A stretch of 24,919 nucleotides of DNA from positions 1 to 24,919 of the forward strand of contig DATKFM010000297.1 in NCBI GenBank assembly GCA_035544395.1, written 5' to 3'. The notes under the pieces are model-generated. The model was not told the origin of the DNA, made no database searches, and saw nothing but the letters and a program-made list of their open reading frames with translations. The stretch comes from DATKFM01 sp035544395 (GTDB lineage Bacteria; Pseudomonadota; Alphaproteobacteria; Dongiales; Dongiaceae). Below, one piece after another: positions 1-8,407 of this stretch. Numbering within the stretch: the stretch's first letter is position 1; the number at the start of each line of letters is the position of its first letter. Both the position numbers and the translations under genes were made by a program.

Positions 1-1428
1 ATGTGGATTCACCGCCTGGAGAACCATCCGCTGCTGATCGCCAACTGGCTGGAGCATCAGCGGCGCGACGCCATGTGGAAGCATGGCTCGGTCTGCGAGA
101 ACTATGACGACATTCAATGCCCCGTCTACGCTGTCGGCGGCTGGGCCGATGGATATTCCAATGCGATTCCGCGTCTGCTGGCGGGACTGAAAGTGCCGCG
201 CAAGGGGCTGGTTGGTCCCTGGGCCCACCGGTATGCGCATTTCGCCGAGCCAGGACCGCGCATCGGCTTCCTGCAGGAGTGCCTGCGCTGGTGGGATCAA
301 TGGCTGAAGGGCCAGGACACCGGCATCATGGCCGAGCCGATGTATCGGGTCTGGATGCAGGACACAGCACCGGCACAGACCTACTACAAGGAGCGGCCGG
401 GTCGCTGGGTGGCGGAACCGTCCTGGCCGAGCCCGAACATCAAGGCAAAACGGCTGTCGCTCAATGCGGATGGGCTCGGAGAGAAGCCCGGAAAGGAGAC
501 TCCCCTCACCTTGCGCTCGCCGCTTAGCATCGGGCATCTGGCAGGCCATTGGTGTTCATATGGGCACGCGCCCGACCAGCCCGACGATCAGCGGGAGGAA
601 GACGGCAAATCGCTCTGCTTCGACAGCGCTGTGCTGACCGAGCGTGTCGAGATCCTGGGCGCGCCTGTCGTAACTCTCGATGTCGCATCCGACAAGCCGC
701 AAGCGCAGGTCTGCGTCCGGCTCTGCGACGTGGCGCCCGATGGCGAGTCTGTGCGGGTCAGCTATGGCCTGCTTAATCTCAATCATCGCGACAGCCACGA
801 GTTTCCGACGGCGCTGGAACCGGGGAAGCACTATCGCGTGCGGGTGCAGCTCTGCGACATCGCCCATTCCTTTGCGCCCGGCCACCGGATCCGTGTCGCG
901 GTCTCCAGTTCCTACTGGCCGATCGCCTGGCCGGCGCCGGAACCGGTGACGCTGACGCTGCAGGCCGGCGCCAGTTCTCTCGAGCTGCCCGCACGACAGC
1001 CGCGCGATGAGGATGGCAAGCTGGCGCCGTTTGCACCGGCAGAAACCGCGCGGCCGCAAAAGCCGACCGTGCTCCGCCCGGCGAAAACAGAGGAATGGGT
1101 GACCCGGGATCTGGTGACAGGAGAAACTTTCCTGCGCAGCCGGGAGGACGGCGGACACACGATTGCCGAGTCTTCTGGCCTGGAATACGAGTCGATGAAG
1201 GAGGAGGAATTCCGCATTGGCGAACACGATCCGGCGACCGCCCGCTGCGATATCAAGAATAGCCGAATGGTCGGCCGCGGCAGCTGGCAGACGCGGGTCG
1301 ACACCCATACCAGGATGAGTTGCACGCCCCAGGAGTACATTCTCGACGCGACCCTGGACGCCTTCGAGGGCGAAAAGCGCATACTCACGCGGAGTTGGCA
1401 GCGGCGCATCCCCAGGGATTTCTCCTAA
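1..1428 (+). CDS. CocE/NonD-family alpha/beta hydrolase, 3' part (5' end outside window)
   Basis: This is the C-terminal part (475 residues) of a serine hydrolase of the cocaine esterase / X-Pro dipeptidyl-peptidase class, which cleaves acyl, ester or amide bonds. Full members usually run about 550-680 residues, and the ATG at base 1 looks internal, so the gene is cut by the window edge and the nucleophile serine is not visible. Two of the three catalytic residues can be placed: the aspartate in GGWADGYS (residue 50 here) and the histidine in GPWAHRY (residue 76). A beta-rich domain at about 200-325 (APVVTLDV, then YRVRVQLCDIAHSF and HRIRVAVSSS) matches the PepX C-terminal jelly roll. A further 120 or so residues follow, as in NonD-type members. 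The gene lies 203 bp upstream of a peptide-type ABC importer on the same strand, so it may act on a substrate imported by that system. The substrate cannot be read from sequence. Confidence 0.87.
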   Translation: MWIHRLENHPLLIANWLEHQRRDAMWKHGSVCENYDDIQCPVYAVGGWADGYSNAIPRLLAGLKVPRKGLVGPWAHRYAHFAEPGPRIGFLQECLRWWDQWLKGQDTGIMAEPMYRVWMQDTAPAQTYYKERPGRWVAEPSWPSPNIKAKRLSLNADGLGEKPGKETPLTLRSPLSIGHLAGHWCSYGHAPDQPDDQREEDGKSLCFDSAVLTERVEILGAPVVTLDVASDKPQAQVCVRLCDVAPDGESVRVSYGLLNLNHRDSHEFPTALEPGKHYRVRVQLCDIAHSFAPGHRIRVAVSSSYWPIAWPAPEPVTLTLQAGASSLELPARQPRDEDGKLAPFAPAETARPQKPTVLRPAKTEEWVTRDLVTGETFLRSREDGGHTIAESSGLEYESMKEEEFRIGEHDPATARCDIKNSRMVGRGSWQTRVDTHTRMSCTPQEYILDATLDAFEGEKRILTRSWQRRIPRDFS

Positions 1429-1459
1429 TCCGGAAGACCGCCCACGGCATTCCAGGGCG

Positions 1460-1488
1460 CATTTGGGCGGCAGATGGCCGCCCAAATG
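1460..1488 (+). other. Hairpin between hydrolase and ABC importer genes
   Basis: Perfect 12-bp inverted repeat (1460-1471 and 1477-1488; arm begins CATTTGGGCGGC) with a 5-nt loop, 32 bp past the hydrolase stop. No T-run follows on either strand, so it is a weak candidate for an intrinsic terminator and could instead protect or process mRNA ends. The rest of the 203-bp gap shows no gene. Confidence 0.6.
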
Positions 1489-1631
1489 AGATCAATCCTG
1501 ACAATGGTTCGTGGGCGGAGCAATTGCGGCCGGCAGCCAAGTCCCTTGTGGCCCGCGGCCCTTCATCGTTAGAATTGTTGATGAAAGAAGGCTTGGGCCT
1601 GGGCACCAAGTACAAATCAGGGAGAGAGGGC

Positions 1632-3194
1632 ATGACAAAGTACAATATCGGCCGTCGCAAATTCGTGGCCAGCGCTGCGACGGTGAGTGCGGCGATTGCC
1701 TTGGGCATCAAGCCCGGGAATATCCTGGCGCAAGAAGGCGAAATCCTGAAGGTCCGCATGGAAGGCGACATCCAGGTGCTGGACCCCGGCTACATGATCG
1801 GCGGCGCCGAAACGACGGTTCAGTTCGCAACGCTGCCGCGCCTGGCTATTCCAGTCCAGGACGCCGGCGGCACCTGGGGTTGGGCGCCATCTGATTATGT
1901 GGAGGAGATCAAACAGACCGACGATCCCCTGCGCATCACGTTCAAATTGAAGCCGGGCCTGATGTGGAGCGGCGGCAATGGCGAAGTCACGGCCGAAGAC
2001 GTGAAGTACTCCTTCGAGCGCATGAAAAATACCGATTGGAGCGGCCGCTGGCCGACGCTCGACAAGGTCGAGGTCACCGACAAGCAAAGCGGCACCATTA
2101 TCCTCAGCGCGCCGTTCATTCCGACATGGCTCGTTGCCCTGTCTTCGGAGTCCGGCACGATCCTGCCGAAGGCGCTGGTGGAAAAACTACCCGACCAGAA
2201 GTTCACCACGACATTGCCGGCGGAATGCGGCGCCTACACGATGGCCGAGTGGCAGCCGAAGCAGAAGGTCATCCTGAAAGCGAATCCGGACTGGAAGTTC
2301 ACCAAGCCGTATTTCAGCGAAGTTCACATCATCGACGTCGAGGAGAACAAGGCTGCGGAATTGGCCTATGAGGCCGGCGAACTGCACGGCACCTTCGTCA
2401 CGCCGGACACAGCGGCCCGCTATAAGCAGACTCCGCCCGCCGACTCCGCGCTGCTCGAGATGGCCGGCCCGTACTGCACATGGATGGGCATGAATTGCGA
2501 TCACGAAAAGCTGAAGGACATCCGCGTCCGCAAGGCCATCCAGCGCGCAATCGATGTAGACTCGATCCTGCAAGCCGCCTATGCGGGCGTTTCGCCCAAG
2601 GCAAATGGCGTCGTGCCGTCGGGGCTTCTGGGCGCGCGCTCGAGCGCCAAGTACAGCTACAACCCCGACGAGGCGCGCGCGCTTCTGAAGGAAGCCGGCG
2701 TCACCGACCTGTCGCTCGAGCTCAAGACGCTGAATCAACAGGATCGCCTGGTCGCCTCGCAGATCATCCAGACCAATCTGGCCGATGTCGGTATCAAGGT
2801 CGAAATAATCCCGCTGGATTCCGGCCCGTTCTGGAATCTGGGCCTCGAGGCTCAGGGCGAGGACTGGAAGACGCTTCAGCTCTGGCTGATGCGCTATCGG
2901 ACCTCGCCCGATCCGGCCGACATGATCCAATGGTTCGTCAAGAGCCAGGTTGGCGTCTGGAACTGGGAGCGCTGGTCCGATCCGGAGTTCGAGGATCTCT
3001 GGAATGCCGGCCTTGCCGAGATCGATACGGCAAAGCGCGGCGAGATCTACACGCGGATGCAGGAGATCATGGAGGATACCGGCGCCTATGTCTGGATCAC
3101 CCATGAGCCGCTGAACTACATCCACAAGACCAACGTCAAGCCGGGCTTCGATGCCGGCGGCGAATTGCTGGTCGAACGTTTCGGAAAAGCATAG
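1632..3194 (+). CDS. ABC transporter substrate-binding protein, family 5 (peptide/nickel class)
   Basis: Periplasmic solute-binding protein (520 residues) that delivers its ligand to the permeases encoded just downstream. The start at 1632 is chosen because GGGAGAGAGG lies just upstream and it places a Tat-like leader at the N terminus: GRRKFVAS with twin arginines 8-9, a hydrophobic stretch, and probable cleavage near residue 33 (ILAQEGE). The open frame extends upstream to 1320, but that part overlaps the hydrolase gene and is not protein-like. Family features include an N-terminal LDPGYMIGG-like strand, the block TFKLKPGLMWSGG...TAEDVKYSFERM typical of SBP_bac_5, and a late segment IRVRKAIQRAIDVDSI. 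Length is normal. Family 5 proteins bind peptides, opines, glutathione, nickel-chelates and other ligands; the ligand here is not determinable. Tat export would fit folding before secretion. Confidence 0.92.
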   Translation: MTKYNIGRRKFVASAATVSAAIALGIKPGNILAQEGEILKVRMEGDIQVLDPGYMIGGAETTVQFATLPRLAIPVQDAGGTWGWAPSDYVEEIKQTDDPLRITFKLKPGLMWSGGNGEVTAEDVKYSFERMKNTDWSGRWPTLDKVEVTDKQSGTIILSAPFIPTWLVALSSESGTILPKALVEKLPDQKFTTTLPAECGAYTMAEWQPKQKVILKANPDWKFTKPYFSEVHIIDVEENKAAELAYEAGELHGTFVTPDTAARYKQTPPADSALLEMAGPYCTWMGMNCDHEKLKDIRVRKAIQRAIDVDSILQAAYAGVSPKANGVVPSGLLGARSSAKYSYNPDEARALLKEAGVTDLSLELKTLNQQDRLVASQIIQTNLADVGIKVEIIPLDSGPFWNLGLEAQGEDWKTLQLWLMRYRTSPDPADMIQWFVKSQVGVWNWERWSDPEFEDLWNAGLAEIDTAKRGEIYTRMQEIMEDTGAYVWITHEPLNYIHKTNVKPGFDAGGELLVERFGKA

Positions 3195-3214
3195 ACGACG
3201 ATTTCCGGCGCATG

Positions 3215-3253
3215 CGGGCCCTCATGGAGAATTCTATTCGCCATGGGGGCCCG
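3215..3253 (+). terminator. Hairpin between binding-protein and permease genes (attenuator or 3'-stabiliser)
   Basis: Arms 3215-3227 and 3241-3253 form a 13-bp stem (12 Watson-Crick pairs plus one G-U) around a 13-nt loop, 21 bp after the binding-protein stop and about 70 bp before the first permease start. It is followed by TTCCATTCTG, a poor U-run. Hairpins in this position are known from binding-protein-dependent transport operons, where they raise the amount of binding-protein mRNA over membrane-component mRNA. That role is inferred here. Confidence 0.65.
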
Positions 3254-3325
3254 TTCCATTCTGAACCTGTGGCGGCCGGCGCTCGGCTCCGGAGTTCGAC
3301 AACCAACTAGCGCATTGCGAGGGAC

Positions 3326-4270
3326 ATGCTTGCCTATTCTCTCCAGCGAATAGCTCTGGCCCTGCTGATCTGCACGGTCGCCATCACGGCGCTGATCAGC
3401 CTCATCCATGTGATCCCCGGCGACCCCGTCGTCATCATGCTGGGACCCCGCGCCACGCCGGAAATGCGCGAGGCCAAGTTCCGCGAAATGGGTCTCGACC
3501 GGCCGGTTCCCGTGCAAATTGCCGTGTTCCTGGGAAAGGCCGCCATGGGCGACCTCGGCAAGGATATGTGGAGCAAGCGGCCGGTCGCTACCGTGGTGGC
3601 GGAAACGCTGCCCTACACCCTGGCGCTGATCGCCGCCGGGTTGGGCTGGGCCGTCATTCTGGGCATTCCGCTCGGCTGCTTCTCCGCCGTGCGGCGCAAT
3701 AGCGCCATCGACAAGCTGACCGGCGTCATTTCGGTCGGCACGATCTCAATTCCGTCGTTCGTTGTAGCTGTGTATGCAATGCTTCTCTTCGCCGTGGAGC
3801 TGAACTGGTTCCCGGCCATCGGCGCCGGCGAACGCGGCGATCTCGCCGATCAGCTCCATCATCTGGTGATGCCGGCGTTCGCGCTGGGCCTGGGCTGGGT
3901 TGGCTATCTCGCGCGCCTGGTCCGTGCGTCGATGCTCGAGGTCATGGGCGAGCATCATGTGCGCACCGCCCGCGCCTTCGGCCTGCGGGAGCGGTCGATC
4001 ATCTTCAGCTATGCCCTGCGGATCGCCATCCTGCCAACGATCACGCTGATCAGCTTGGCATTCGGAACCCTGCTGTCCAGCGCAGTCTTCATCGAGTTCA
4101 TTTTCGCCCGTCCGGGCATCGGCAAGCTCGTGGTCGATGCCGTGAACTTCCGCAACTACCCGGTGGTGATGGGCGCGGTGTTCATCACGGTTACCCTGTT
4201 TTCCTTCGGCACCATGCTGGCCGATATCCTCATCGCAAGGTTGGATCCCCGTGTCCGCGCAAGCCTCTGA
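3326..4270 (+). CDS. ABC transporter permease, DppB/OppB type
   Basis: Inner-membrane permease subunit (314 residues) of the peptide/nickel-class importer; it forms the translocation channel with the next gene product. It starts LAYSLQRIALALLICTVAI, the usual first membrane segment of DppB-type proteins, followed by the periplasmic region with PGDPVVIMLGPRATPE and the RPVPVQ segment. Further hydrophobic segments lie at about 95-125, 133-155, 175-197, 225-260 and 275-305. The cytoplasmic coupling loop for the ATPase is visible as GEHHVRTARAFGLRERSIIF followed by LRIAILP. The ATG at 3326 has GAGGG a few bases upstream. The gene overlaps the next one by 20 bp, implying translational coupling. 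Confidence 0.93.
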   Translation: MLAYSLQRIALALLICTVAITALISLIHVIPGDPVVIMLGPRATPEMREAKFREMGLDRPVPVQIAVFLGKAAMGDLGKDMWSKRPVATVVAETLPYTLALIAAGLGWAVILGIPLGCFSAVRRNSAIDKLTGVISVGTISIPSFVVAVYAMLLFAVELNWFPAIGAGERGDLADQLHHLVMPAFALGLGWVGYLARLVRASMLEVMGEHHVRTARAFGLRERSIIFSYALRIAILPTITLISLAFGTLLSSAVFIEFIFARPGIGKLVVDAVNFRNYPVVMGAVFITVTLFSFGTMLADILIARLDPRVRASL

Positions 4271-5153
4271 TATCGCGTCGGCGACGGCGGTTGCGATCGC
4301 CGGCCCGCCTTCGACGCTGCGGACCGTTGTCCAGCGGTTCCTCCATGAACCGCTGGGATTGCTGGGCCTGACGCTCGTCGCCCTGCTGCTGTTCACCGGC
4401 ATTTTCGCGGATTTCATCGTTCCATTCGAACCGAACAAGATGAACATTCCCGACCGGATGCAGGCATTTTCCCTGACCCATCTTGCCGGCACAGACCAGA
4501 TGGGCCGCGACATCTTCAGCCGCATCATCAAGGGCAGCCAGATCGCCCTCATCGTCGGCGTCAGCTCGATCGCCATCTCGCTGATTGTCGGCCTGGCGCT
4601 CGGCATGCTGGCCGGCTACGGGCCGCGCTGGCTGGACAACACGCTGCTGCTTCTGTTCGACACGATCTATTCGTTTCCTACGGTCATGCTGGCGCTGACG
4701 GTCGTCACGCTGCTGGGCGCGAGCCTGACAACGATCATGCTGGTCGTGGTCGTCTCGACGACGCCGGTCTATGCGCGGCTGGTCCGCACGCAGACTCTTT
4801 CACTGAAGAGTTCGGAATTCATCCTGGCCGAGCGTTCCCTGGGCGCCGGTCCCCTTCGCGTCATGCTGCGCCATCTGCTGCCGAATGTCGTCGGCCCCCT
4901 GCTGATCATCGCCAGCATGGATATCCCCTCGGTGATCACGTTGGAGGCGGGCTTGAGCTTCCTCGGGCTCGGCGTGCCGCCGCCGGCCGCAAGCTGGGGC
5001 CGGACTCTCAACGAGGGATACAACCTGATCCGCGAGGCGCCATGGATAGTAGTTGCGGCCGGCATTCCGCTGATCCTGACCACGCTCGGCTTCACCTTCC
5101 TCGGCGAGTGCCTCCGCGACATGCTGGATCCCAAGCTGAGGCGCATCGTCTGA
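4251..5153 (+). CDS. ABC transporter permease, DppC/OppC type
   Basis: Second inner-membrane permease (300 residues). A GTG at 4251 inside the end of the preceding gene is the best start: it gives the usual cytoplasmic N-terminal tail of about 35 residues before the first membrane segment (LGLLGLTLVALLLFTGIFADFI), with AAGG upstream at a rather long spacing. A slightly different start is possible. Diagnostic features are HLAGTDQMGRDIFSRIIKG, found in nearly all DppC-type permeases, and the coupling loop with LSSEFILAER-like sequence, SLGAGPLRVMLRHLLPN, near residue 195-215. The C terminus FLGECLRDMLDPKLRR is also typical. The stop overlaps the ATG of the first ATPase gene (TGATG). Confidence 0.92.
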   Translation: MSAQASDIASATAVAIAGPPSTLRTVVQRFLHEPLGLLGLTLVALLLFTGIFADFIVPFEPNKMNIPDRMQAFSLTHLAGTDQMGRDIFSRIIKGSQIALIVGVSSIAISLIVGLALGMLAGYGPRWLDNTLLLLFDTIYSFPTVMLALTVVTLLGASLTTIMLVVVVSTTPVYARLVRTQTLSLKSSEFILAERSLGAGPLRVMLRHLLPNVVGPLLIIASMDIPSVITLEAGLSFLGLGVPPPAASWGRTLNEGYNLIREAPWIVVAAGIPLILTTLGFTFLGECLRDMLDPKLRRIV

Positions 5154-6136
5154 TGGCCGCCGCGCCGCTGCTGCAGATCGAGAATCTTTCCATCGATTTC
5201 CAGTCTGCGCGCGGGCCGGTCCATGCCCTGCGCAATGTCAGCCTGGCGGTCCCGCGCGGCAGCATCGTCGGCGTGGTCGGCGAAAGCGGTTCCGGAAAAT
5301 CGACCCTGGCTTTGGCGACCATGGGCCTGTTGCAGAACAACGCGATGATCTCCGGCGGCCGGATCGACTTCGACGGCCGCGACCTGCTGAAACTGAGCCC
5401 TGCCGAACTCCGCGACCTGCGCGGGCGCCGCATTTCCATGGTGTTCCAGGATCCAATGACGGCGCTGAATCCCGTGCTGTCGATCGGCCGCCAGATGATC
5501 GACATCCAGTACCGCGATTCCGGCAGCACGGCGGACAAGCGCCACAAGGCATCGGCGCTGTTGCATCGCGTCGGCATTCCCGATGCCGAGCAACGGCTGG
5601 ATCAGTACCCCAACGAATTCTCCGGCGGCATGCGGCAGCGGATCGCCATCGCCATGGGCCTGCTGGGAAATCCGCAACTGCTGATCGCCGACGAGCCGAC
5701 GACGGCGCTGGACGTCACCATGGAGGCGCAGATTGTCCACCTGCTGCGGGAGCTGCAGCGGGATTTCAAGGGCTCGATCCTCTTCATCTCCCACAATCTC
5801 GGACTGATCGCCGAGCTCTGCGACTATGTGGTGATCCTCTATGCCGGCGAGGTGGTCGAGCAAGGGACCGTTCAGGATATCTTTCACCGGCCGCGCCATC
5901 CCTATACGGAGGCGTTGCTGGTCTGCGATCCCGCGCGGATCGAAGAGACCCGGCGCGAGCTGCCGACGATCAGCGGCGACGTGCCCAACCTGCTCAATTA
6001 TCCCAAAGGCTGCGTTTTCGCACCCCGCTGCCCGCGCGTTTTCGAGCCCTGTCGCGACATCCAGCCCGTGGACACGGCGCTGAGCGAAACGCAATCCGCC
6101 CGCTGCCATCTGCTGAACGGGATGGCCCATGGCTGA
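5153..6136 (+). CDS. ABC transporter ATP-binding protein, DppD/OppD type
   Basis: Cytoplasmic ATPase (327 residues) that powers the importer. The start at 5153 overlaps the stop of the permease gene by one base and gives MAAAPLLQIENLSIDF, a normal beginning; the open frame continues upstream only as an overlap with the permease. Walker A GESGSGKST is at residues 43-51, the Q-loop MVFQDP at 96-101, the ABC signature SGGMRQR at 157-163, Walker B LLIADEP at 176-182, and the switch histidine in ISHNLG. The C-terminal extension carries the cysteine-containing GCVFAPRCPRVFEPC found in peptide-class ATPases, which in relatives can bind an iron-sulfur cluster. The gene overlaps the second ATPase gene by 8 bp. 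Confidence 0.94.
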   Translation: MAAAPLLQIENLSIDFQSARGPVHALRNVSLAVPRGSIVGVVGESGSGKSTLALATMGLLQNNAMISGGRIDFDGRDLLKLSPAELRDLRGRRISMVFQDPMTALNPVLSIGRQMIDIQYRDSGSTADKRHKASALLHRVGIPDAEQRLDQYPNEFSGGMRQRIAIAMGLLGNPQLLIADEPTTALDVTMEAQIVHLLRELQRDFKGSILFISHNLGLIAELCDYVVILYAGEVVEQGTVQDIFHRPRHPYTEALLVCDPARIEETRRELPTISGDVPNLLNYPKGCVFAPRCPRVFEPCRDIQPVDTALSETQSARCHLLNGMAHG

Positions 6137-7127
6137 CGCGGCGGTAAACGACGCCCTCCTCCGGGTCAAAGACCTGCATGTGCGCTACCAGGTCATGGGG
6201 CCGATCAAGGCACTCATGACGGGAATACGGAACCGGTTCGTCGACGCCGTCATCGACGTTTCATTCGACGTGAAGCCAGGCACCACATTCGCTCTCGTCG
6301 GTGAAAGCGGATCGGGGAAAAGCTCGCTCGGCCGCGCCGTCATCGGCCTGACGCCGATACAGAGCGGCCGGGTCACGTTCGATGGCGCGGAACCGCTGTT
6401 GGGGAATGCTGCGACGCTTCAGGCCTACCGGCGCAATGTGGCGATGATGTTCCAGGATCCGGTCGCCAGCCTGAGCCCGCGCCTGTCGGTACAGACCTTG
6501 ATTACAGAGCCGTTCCTGATTCACGGCATGGGCGAACGCGACCGTCCGGCGGAGGCGCGGCGCTTGCTGGGGCTGGTGGGGCTGCCGCCGGATTTTGCCA
6601 GCCGCTATCCGCATCAGCTCTCCGGCGGCCAAGCGCGGCGCGTGGGCGTGGCCCGGGCCCTGGCGCTATCGCCGAAGCTGATCATCGCCGACGAGCCCAC
6701 GGCGGGCCTGGATGTGTCAGTACAGGGCGATATCTTGAATCTGTTGTCCCGGCTGCAGCGGGAACTCGGCCTGACCTACGTCATCATCACCCACAATCTC
6801 GCCGTCGTCCGCCATGTCAGCGACGAGATGGCGATCATGTATATGGGGCGGTTCGTCGAGCGCGGCCCGACGGGCGAGATTTTCCGGCGTCCCGGCCATC
6901 CTTATACTCACGGCCTGCTGGCGGCCCAGCCCGTGCCCGATCCGGACCGGCGGCGTGGAAATGTGGAACTGCAGGGCGAAGTGCCGAGCCTGACGCGCCG
7001 ACCCGCAGGCTGCGAGTTCCATACTCGCTGCCCGCACCAGCGGGACAATTGCCGCATCGACCGCCCCGGACCGCGATCCCTTGGCGGGCGTCGCGAATTG
7101 CTCTGCCACTACCCGCTGACCGGCTGA
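6129..7127 (+). CDS. ABC transporter ATP-binding protein, DppF/OppF type
   Basis: Partner ATPase (332 residues) of the preceding subunit; the two are expected to form the nucleotide-binding heterodimer. Walker A GESGSGKSS lies at 58-66, displaced compared with the partner by an insertion (about residues 23-40, GPIKALMTGIRNRFVDAV) where many DppF-type proteins also have extra sequence. The Q-loop MMFQDPVASLSPR, signature SGGQARRVG, Walker B LIIADEPTAGLDVSVQ and ITHNLAVV are all intact. The signature has ARR where most relatives have RQR. The C-terminal cysteine motif is present (GCEFHTRCPHQRDNC). This is the last gene of the transport operon: 10 bp downstream it meets a convergent gene, and no clear terminator hairpin is visible in that gap. 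Confidence 0.94.
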   Translation: MADAAVNDALLRVKDLHVRYQVMGPIKALMTGIRNRFVDAVIDVSFDVKPGTTFALVGESGSGKSSLGRAVIGLTPIQSGRVTFDGAEPLLGNAATLQAYRRNVAMMFQDPVASLSPRLSVQTLITEPFLIHGMGERDRPAEARRLLGLVGLPPDFASRYPHQLSGGQARRVGVARALALSPKLIIADEPTAGLDVSVQGDILNLLSRLQRELGLTYVIITHNLAVVRHVSDEMAIMYMGRFVERGPTGEIFRRPGHPYTHGLLAAQPVPDPDRRRGNVELQGEVPSLTRRPAGCEFHTRCPHQRDNCRIDRPGPRSLGGRRELLCHYPLTG

Positions 7128-7137
7128 AGCGGCGGTC

Positions 7138-7944
7138 CTATCTGATTACGGGGTAGCCAGAGGAAAGGGCCTCATTTTCGAAGGCATCGATCGCGGCGTA
7201 GGCGTTCCCCGGCAGGATCTGGATACCGACAATCAGGAGCTCCATGCGGGCCTCCCGGCCCATCGGGTCCTGCAGGGCCGCACCAATGCTGTTGCGCAGC
7301 TTGCGGACCGTATCCTTGTCGGCCTTGTGCGACGTGACATAGGGCAAGCCGGGCGCCAGCGGCGATTGCGCCAGGACGCGGACAGCCTTGCGCATGTCCG
7401 GACGATAGCGGGCAACCAGCGCCAGCGTGACACCATCGATCGCCGCCACATCAGCGGCATTATCAATTACCAGTTGCAGGCTAGTGACATGCCCGCCGCT
7501 GACCTTGACCTCGCTGAAGAAAGGACCACCCGCCGCCACGGGCGCCAGCATCGCCCGCAGGACGTTGTAGCCCGAATGGGAATGCGTGCCGTTGACGGAG
7601 CAACGGTAGCCCCGAAGATCCTCCAGGGATTGCGCGGGATCGCCGCTGCGCACCACTACGAAGCTCCGATAGCTTGCACCGTCGCAGCCATCGGCGAGGT
7701 AGACCGGCGTCGCCAGGTATTTGAGAGAGTTCCGGAAATCGTGGGTGAAAGGATAGCCGCAGGCTTGGCTGAACAGCAGATCCGGATTTCCCCACGGCGC
7801 CATATAGTCATCGCCCCGGGTGAGCGCGTTCGGTATATCCGCGATCCCTTCCCCGCTCATCGCCCGGGCAACCGCCTGCCACCACGCATCGGTCGCCGCC
7901 GTGATTTCCGGCAGATCGTACATCGGCAGGCTGGCGATCTTCAT
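7138..7944 (-). CDS. PhnD-like (phosphate/phosphonate class) binding protein, no signal peptide
   Basis: A 268-residue protein resembling the periplasmic binding proteins of phosphate/phosphite/phosphonate importers (PhnD-like fold): MKIASLPMYDLPEITAATDAWW, then GNPDLLFSQACGYP, YRSFVVVRSGDPAQSLEDLRGYRCSVN, and the IDNAADVAAIDGVTLALVARY segment that lines the second lobe. It begins directly with the first beta strand and has no hydrophobic leader, so it should stay in the cytoplasm unless the true start differs; no upstream in-frame start is evident. No permease or ATPase gene is adjacent. It lies 16 bp downstream of the GFA gene on the same strand and looks like the last gene of a three-gene unit headed by an XRE regulator. 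The start has no clear Shine-Dalgarno sequence, so translation may be coupled to the gene before it. Ligand unknown. Confidence 0.8.
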   Translation of the reverse strand: MKIASLPMYDLPEITAATDAWWQAVARAMSGEGIADIPNALTRGDDYMAPWGNPDLLFSQACGYPFTHDFRNSLKYLATPVYLADGCDGASYRSFVVVRSGDPAQSLEDLRGYRCSVNGTHSHSGYNVLRAMLAPVAAGGPFFSEVKVSGGHVTSLQLVIDNAADVAAIDGVTLALVARYRPDMRKAVRVLAQSPLAPGLPYVTSHKADKDTVRKLRNSIGAALQDPMGREARMELLIVGIQILPGNAYAAIDAFENEALSSGYPVIR

Positions 7945-7960
7945 GGGGAGATCGGCCGGT

Positions 7961-8407
7961 TTAGTTGGCGGCGGCGCCGGACATCGTCCCGGGGAAACGA
8001 TCGAGCCGATCGGCGATCTTGTAATAATCGCCGCTATGCTCGGTGAAGATGTGCCCGACCGTTTTCAGCCGCGTCGGCGCGTCGAGCGTGCCGGCTGCGA
8101 TGCTGATGCCATCACCCTTGAAACGCTGCCAGAACAGGCTGGAACCGCATTTCCTACAGAAACCGCGGCGGGCCAGCTTGGATGAAACATACCATTTCAG
8201 ATTGGTTCGTCCGACGATGGTGATGTCCTTGTTCTTTGCATTGGTGTAAGCGCCGAAATGGCCATGGAATTTTCGGCATTGGCCGCAATGGCAATTCCAG
8301 ACCGGCCGCAAATCCCCTTTCACTTCGTACTTCACCGCACCGCACAAACACCCACCGGTCGCCCGGATCCGGGCAGGCTTCGCCGCCCTTGTCTCACGCT
8401 TGGCCAT
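7961..8407 (-). CDS. GFA-family (glutathione-dependent formaldehyde-activating enzyme-like) zinc protein
   Basis: A 148-residue protein with the complete cysteine pattern of the GFA family: C20-x-C22 (GGCLCGAVKYEV), C39-x-C41-x-x-C44 (NCHCGQC) and C84-x-x-C87 (FCRKCGSSLFW), which bind structural and catalytic zinc ions in the founding member. The name comes from one Paracoccus enzyme that condenses formaldehyde with glutathione; most homologues have no demonstrated activity, so only the family is firm. I chose the ATG at 8407 (MAKRETRAAK) over one at 8446 because only the shorter form begins outside the body of the upstream gene. It overlaps the end of the XRE gene by 14 bp and has GGGGGAAAG upstream. 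The overlap suggests translational coupling with the regulator. Confidence 0.86.
   Translation of the reverse strand: MAKRETRAAKPARIRATGGCLCGAVKYEVKGDLRPVWNCHCGQCRKFHGHFGAYTNAKNKDITIVGRTNLKWYVSSKLARRGFCRKCGSSLFWQRFKGDGISIAAGTLDAPTRLKTVGHIFTEHSGDYYKIADRLDRFPGTMSGAAAN

Noticed and set aside
556..1485. 309-codon minus-strand open frame opposite the hydrolase
   Set aside because: It is the antisense shadow of a GC-rich gene with clear catalytic motifs on the plus strand and shows no family pattern of its own.
1320..1631. Extended N terminus of the binding-protein frame beginning inside the hydrolase gene
   Set aside because: It overlaps the hydrolase end by 109 bp, reads as low-quality arginine-rich sequence, and would bury the Tat leader; the ATG at 1632 has a good ribosome-binding site.
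4769..6169. 466-codon minus-strand open frame across permease and ATPase genes
   Set aside because: It runs opposite two genes with complete ATPase motifs, has histidine/glutamine-rich shadow composition and no recognisable domain.
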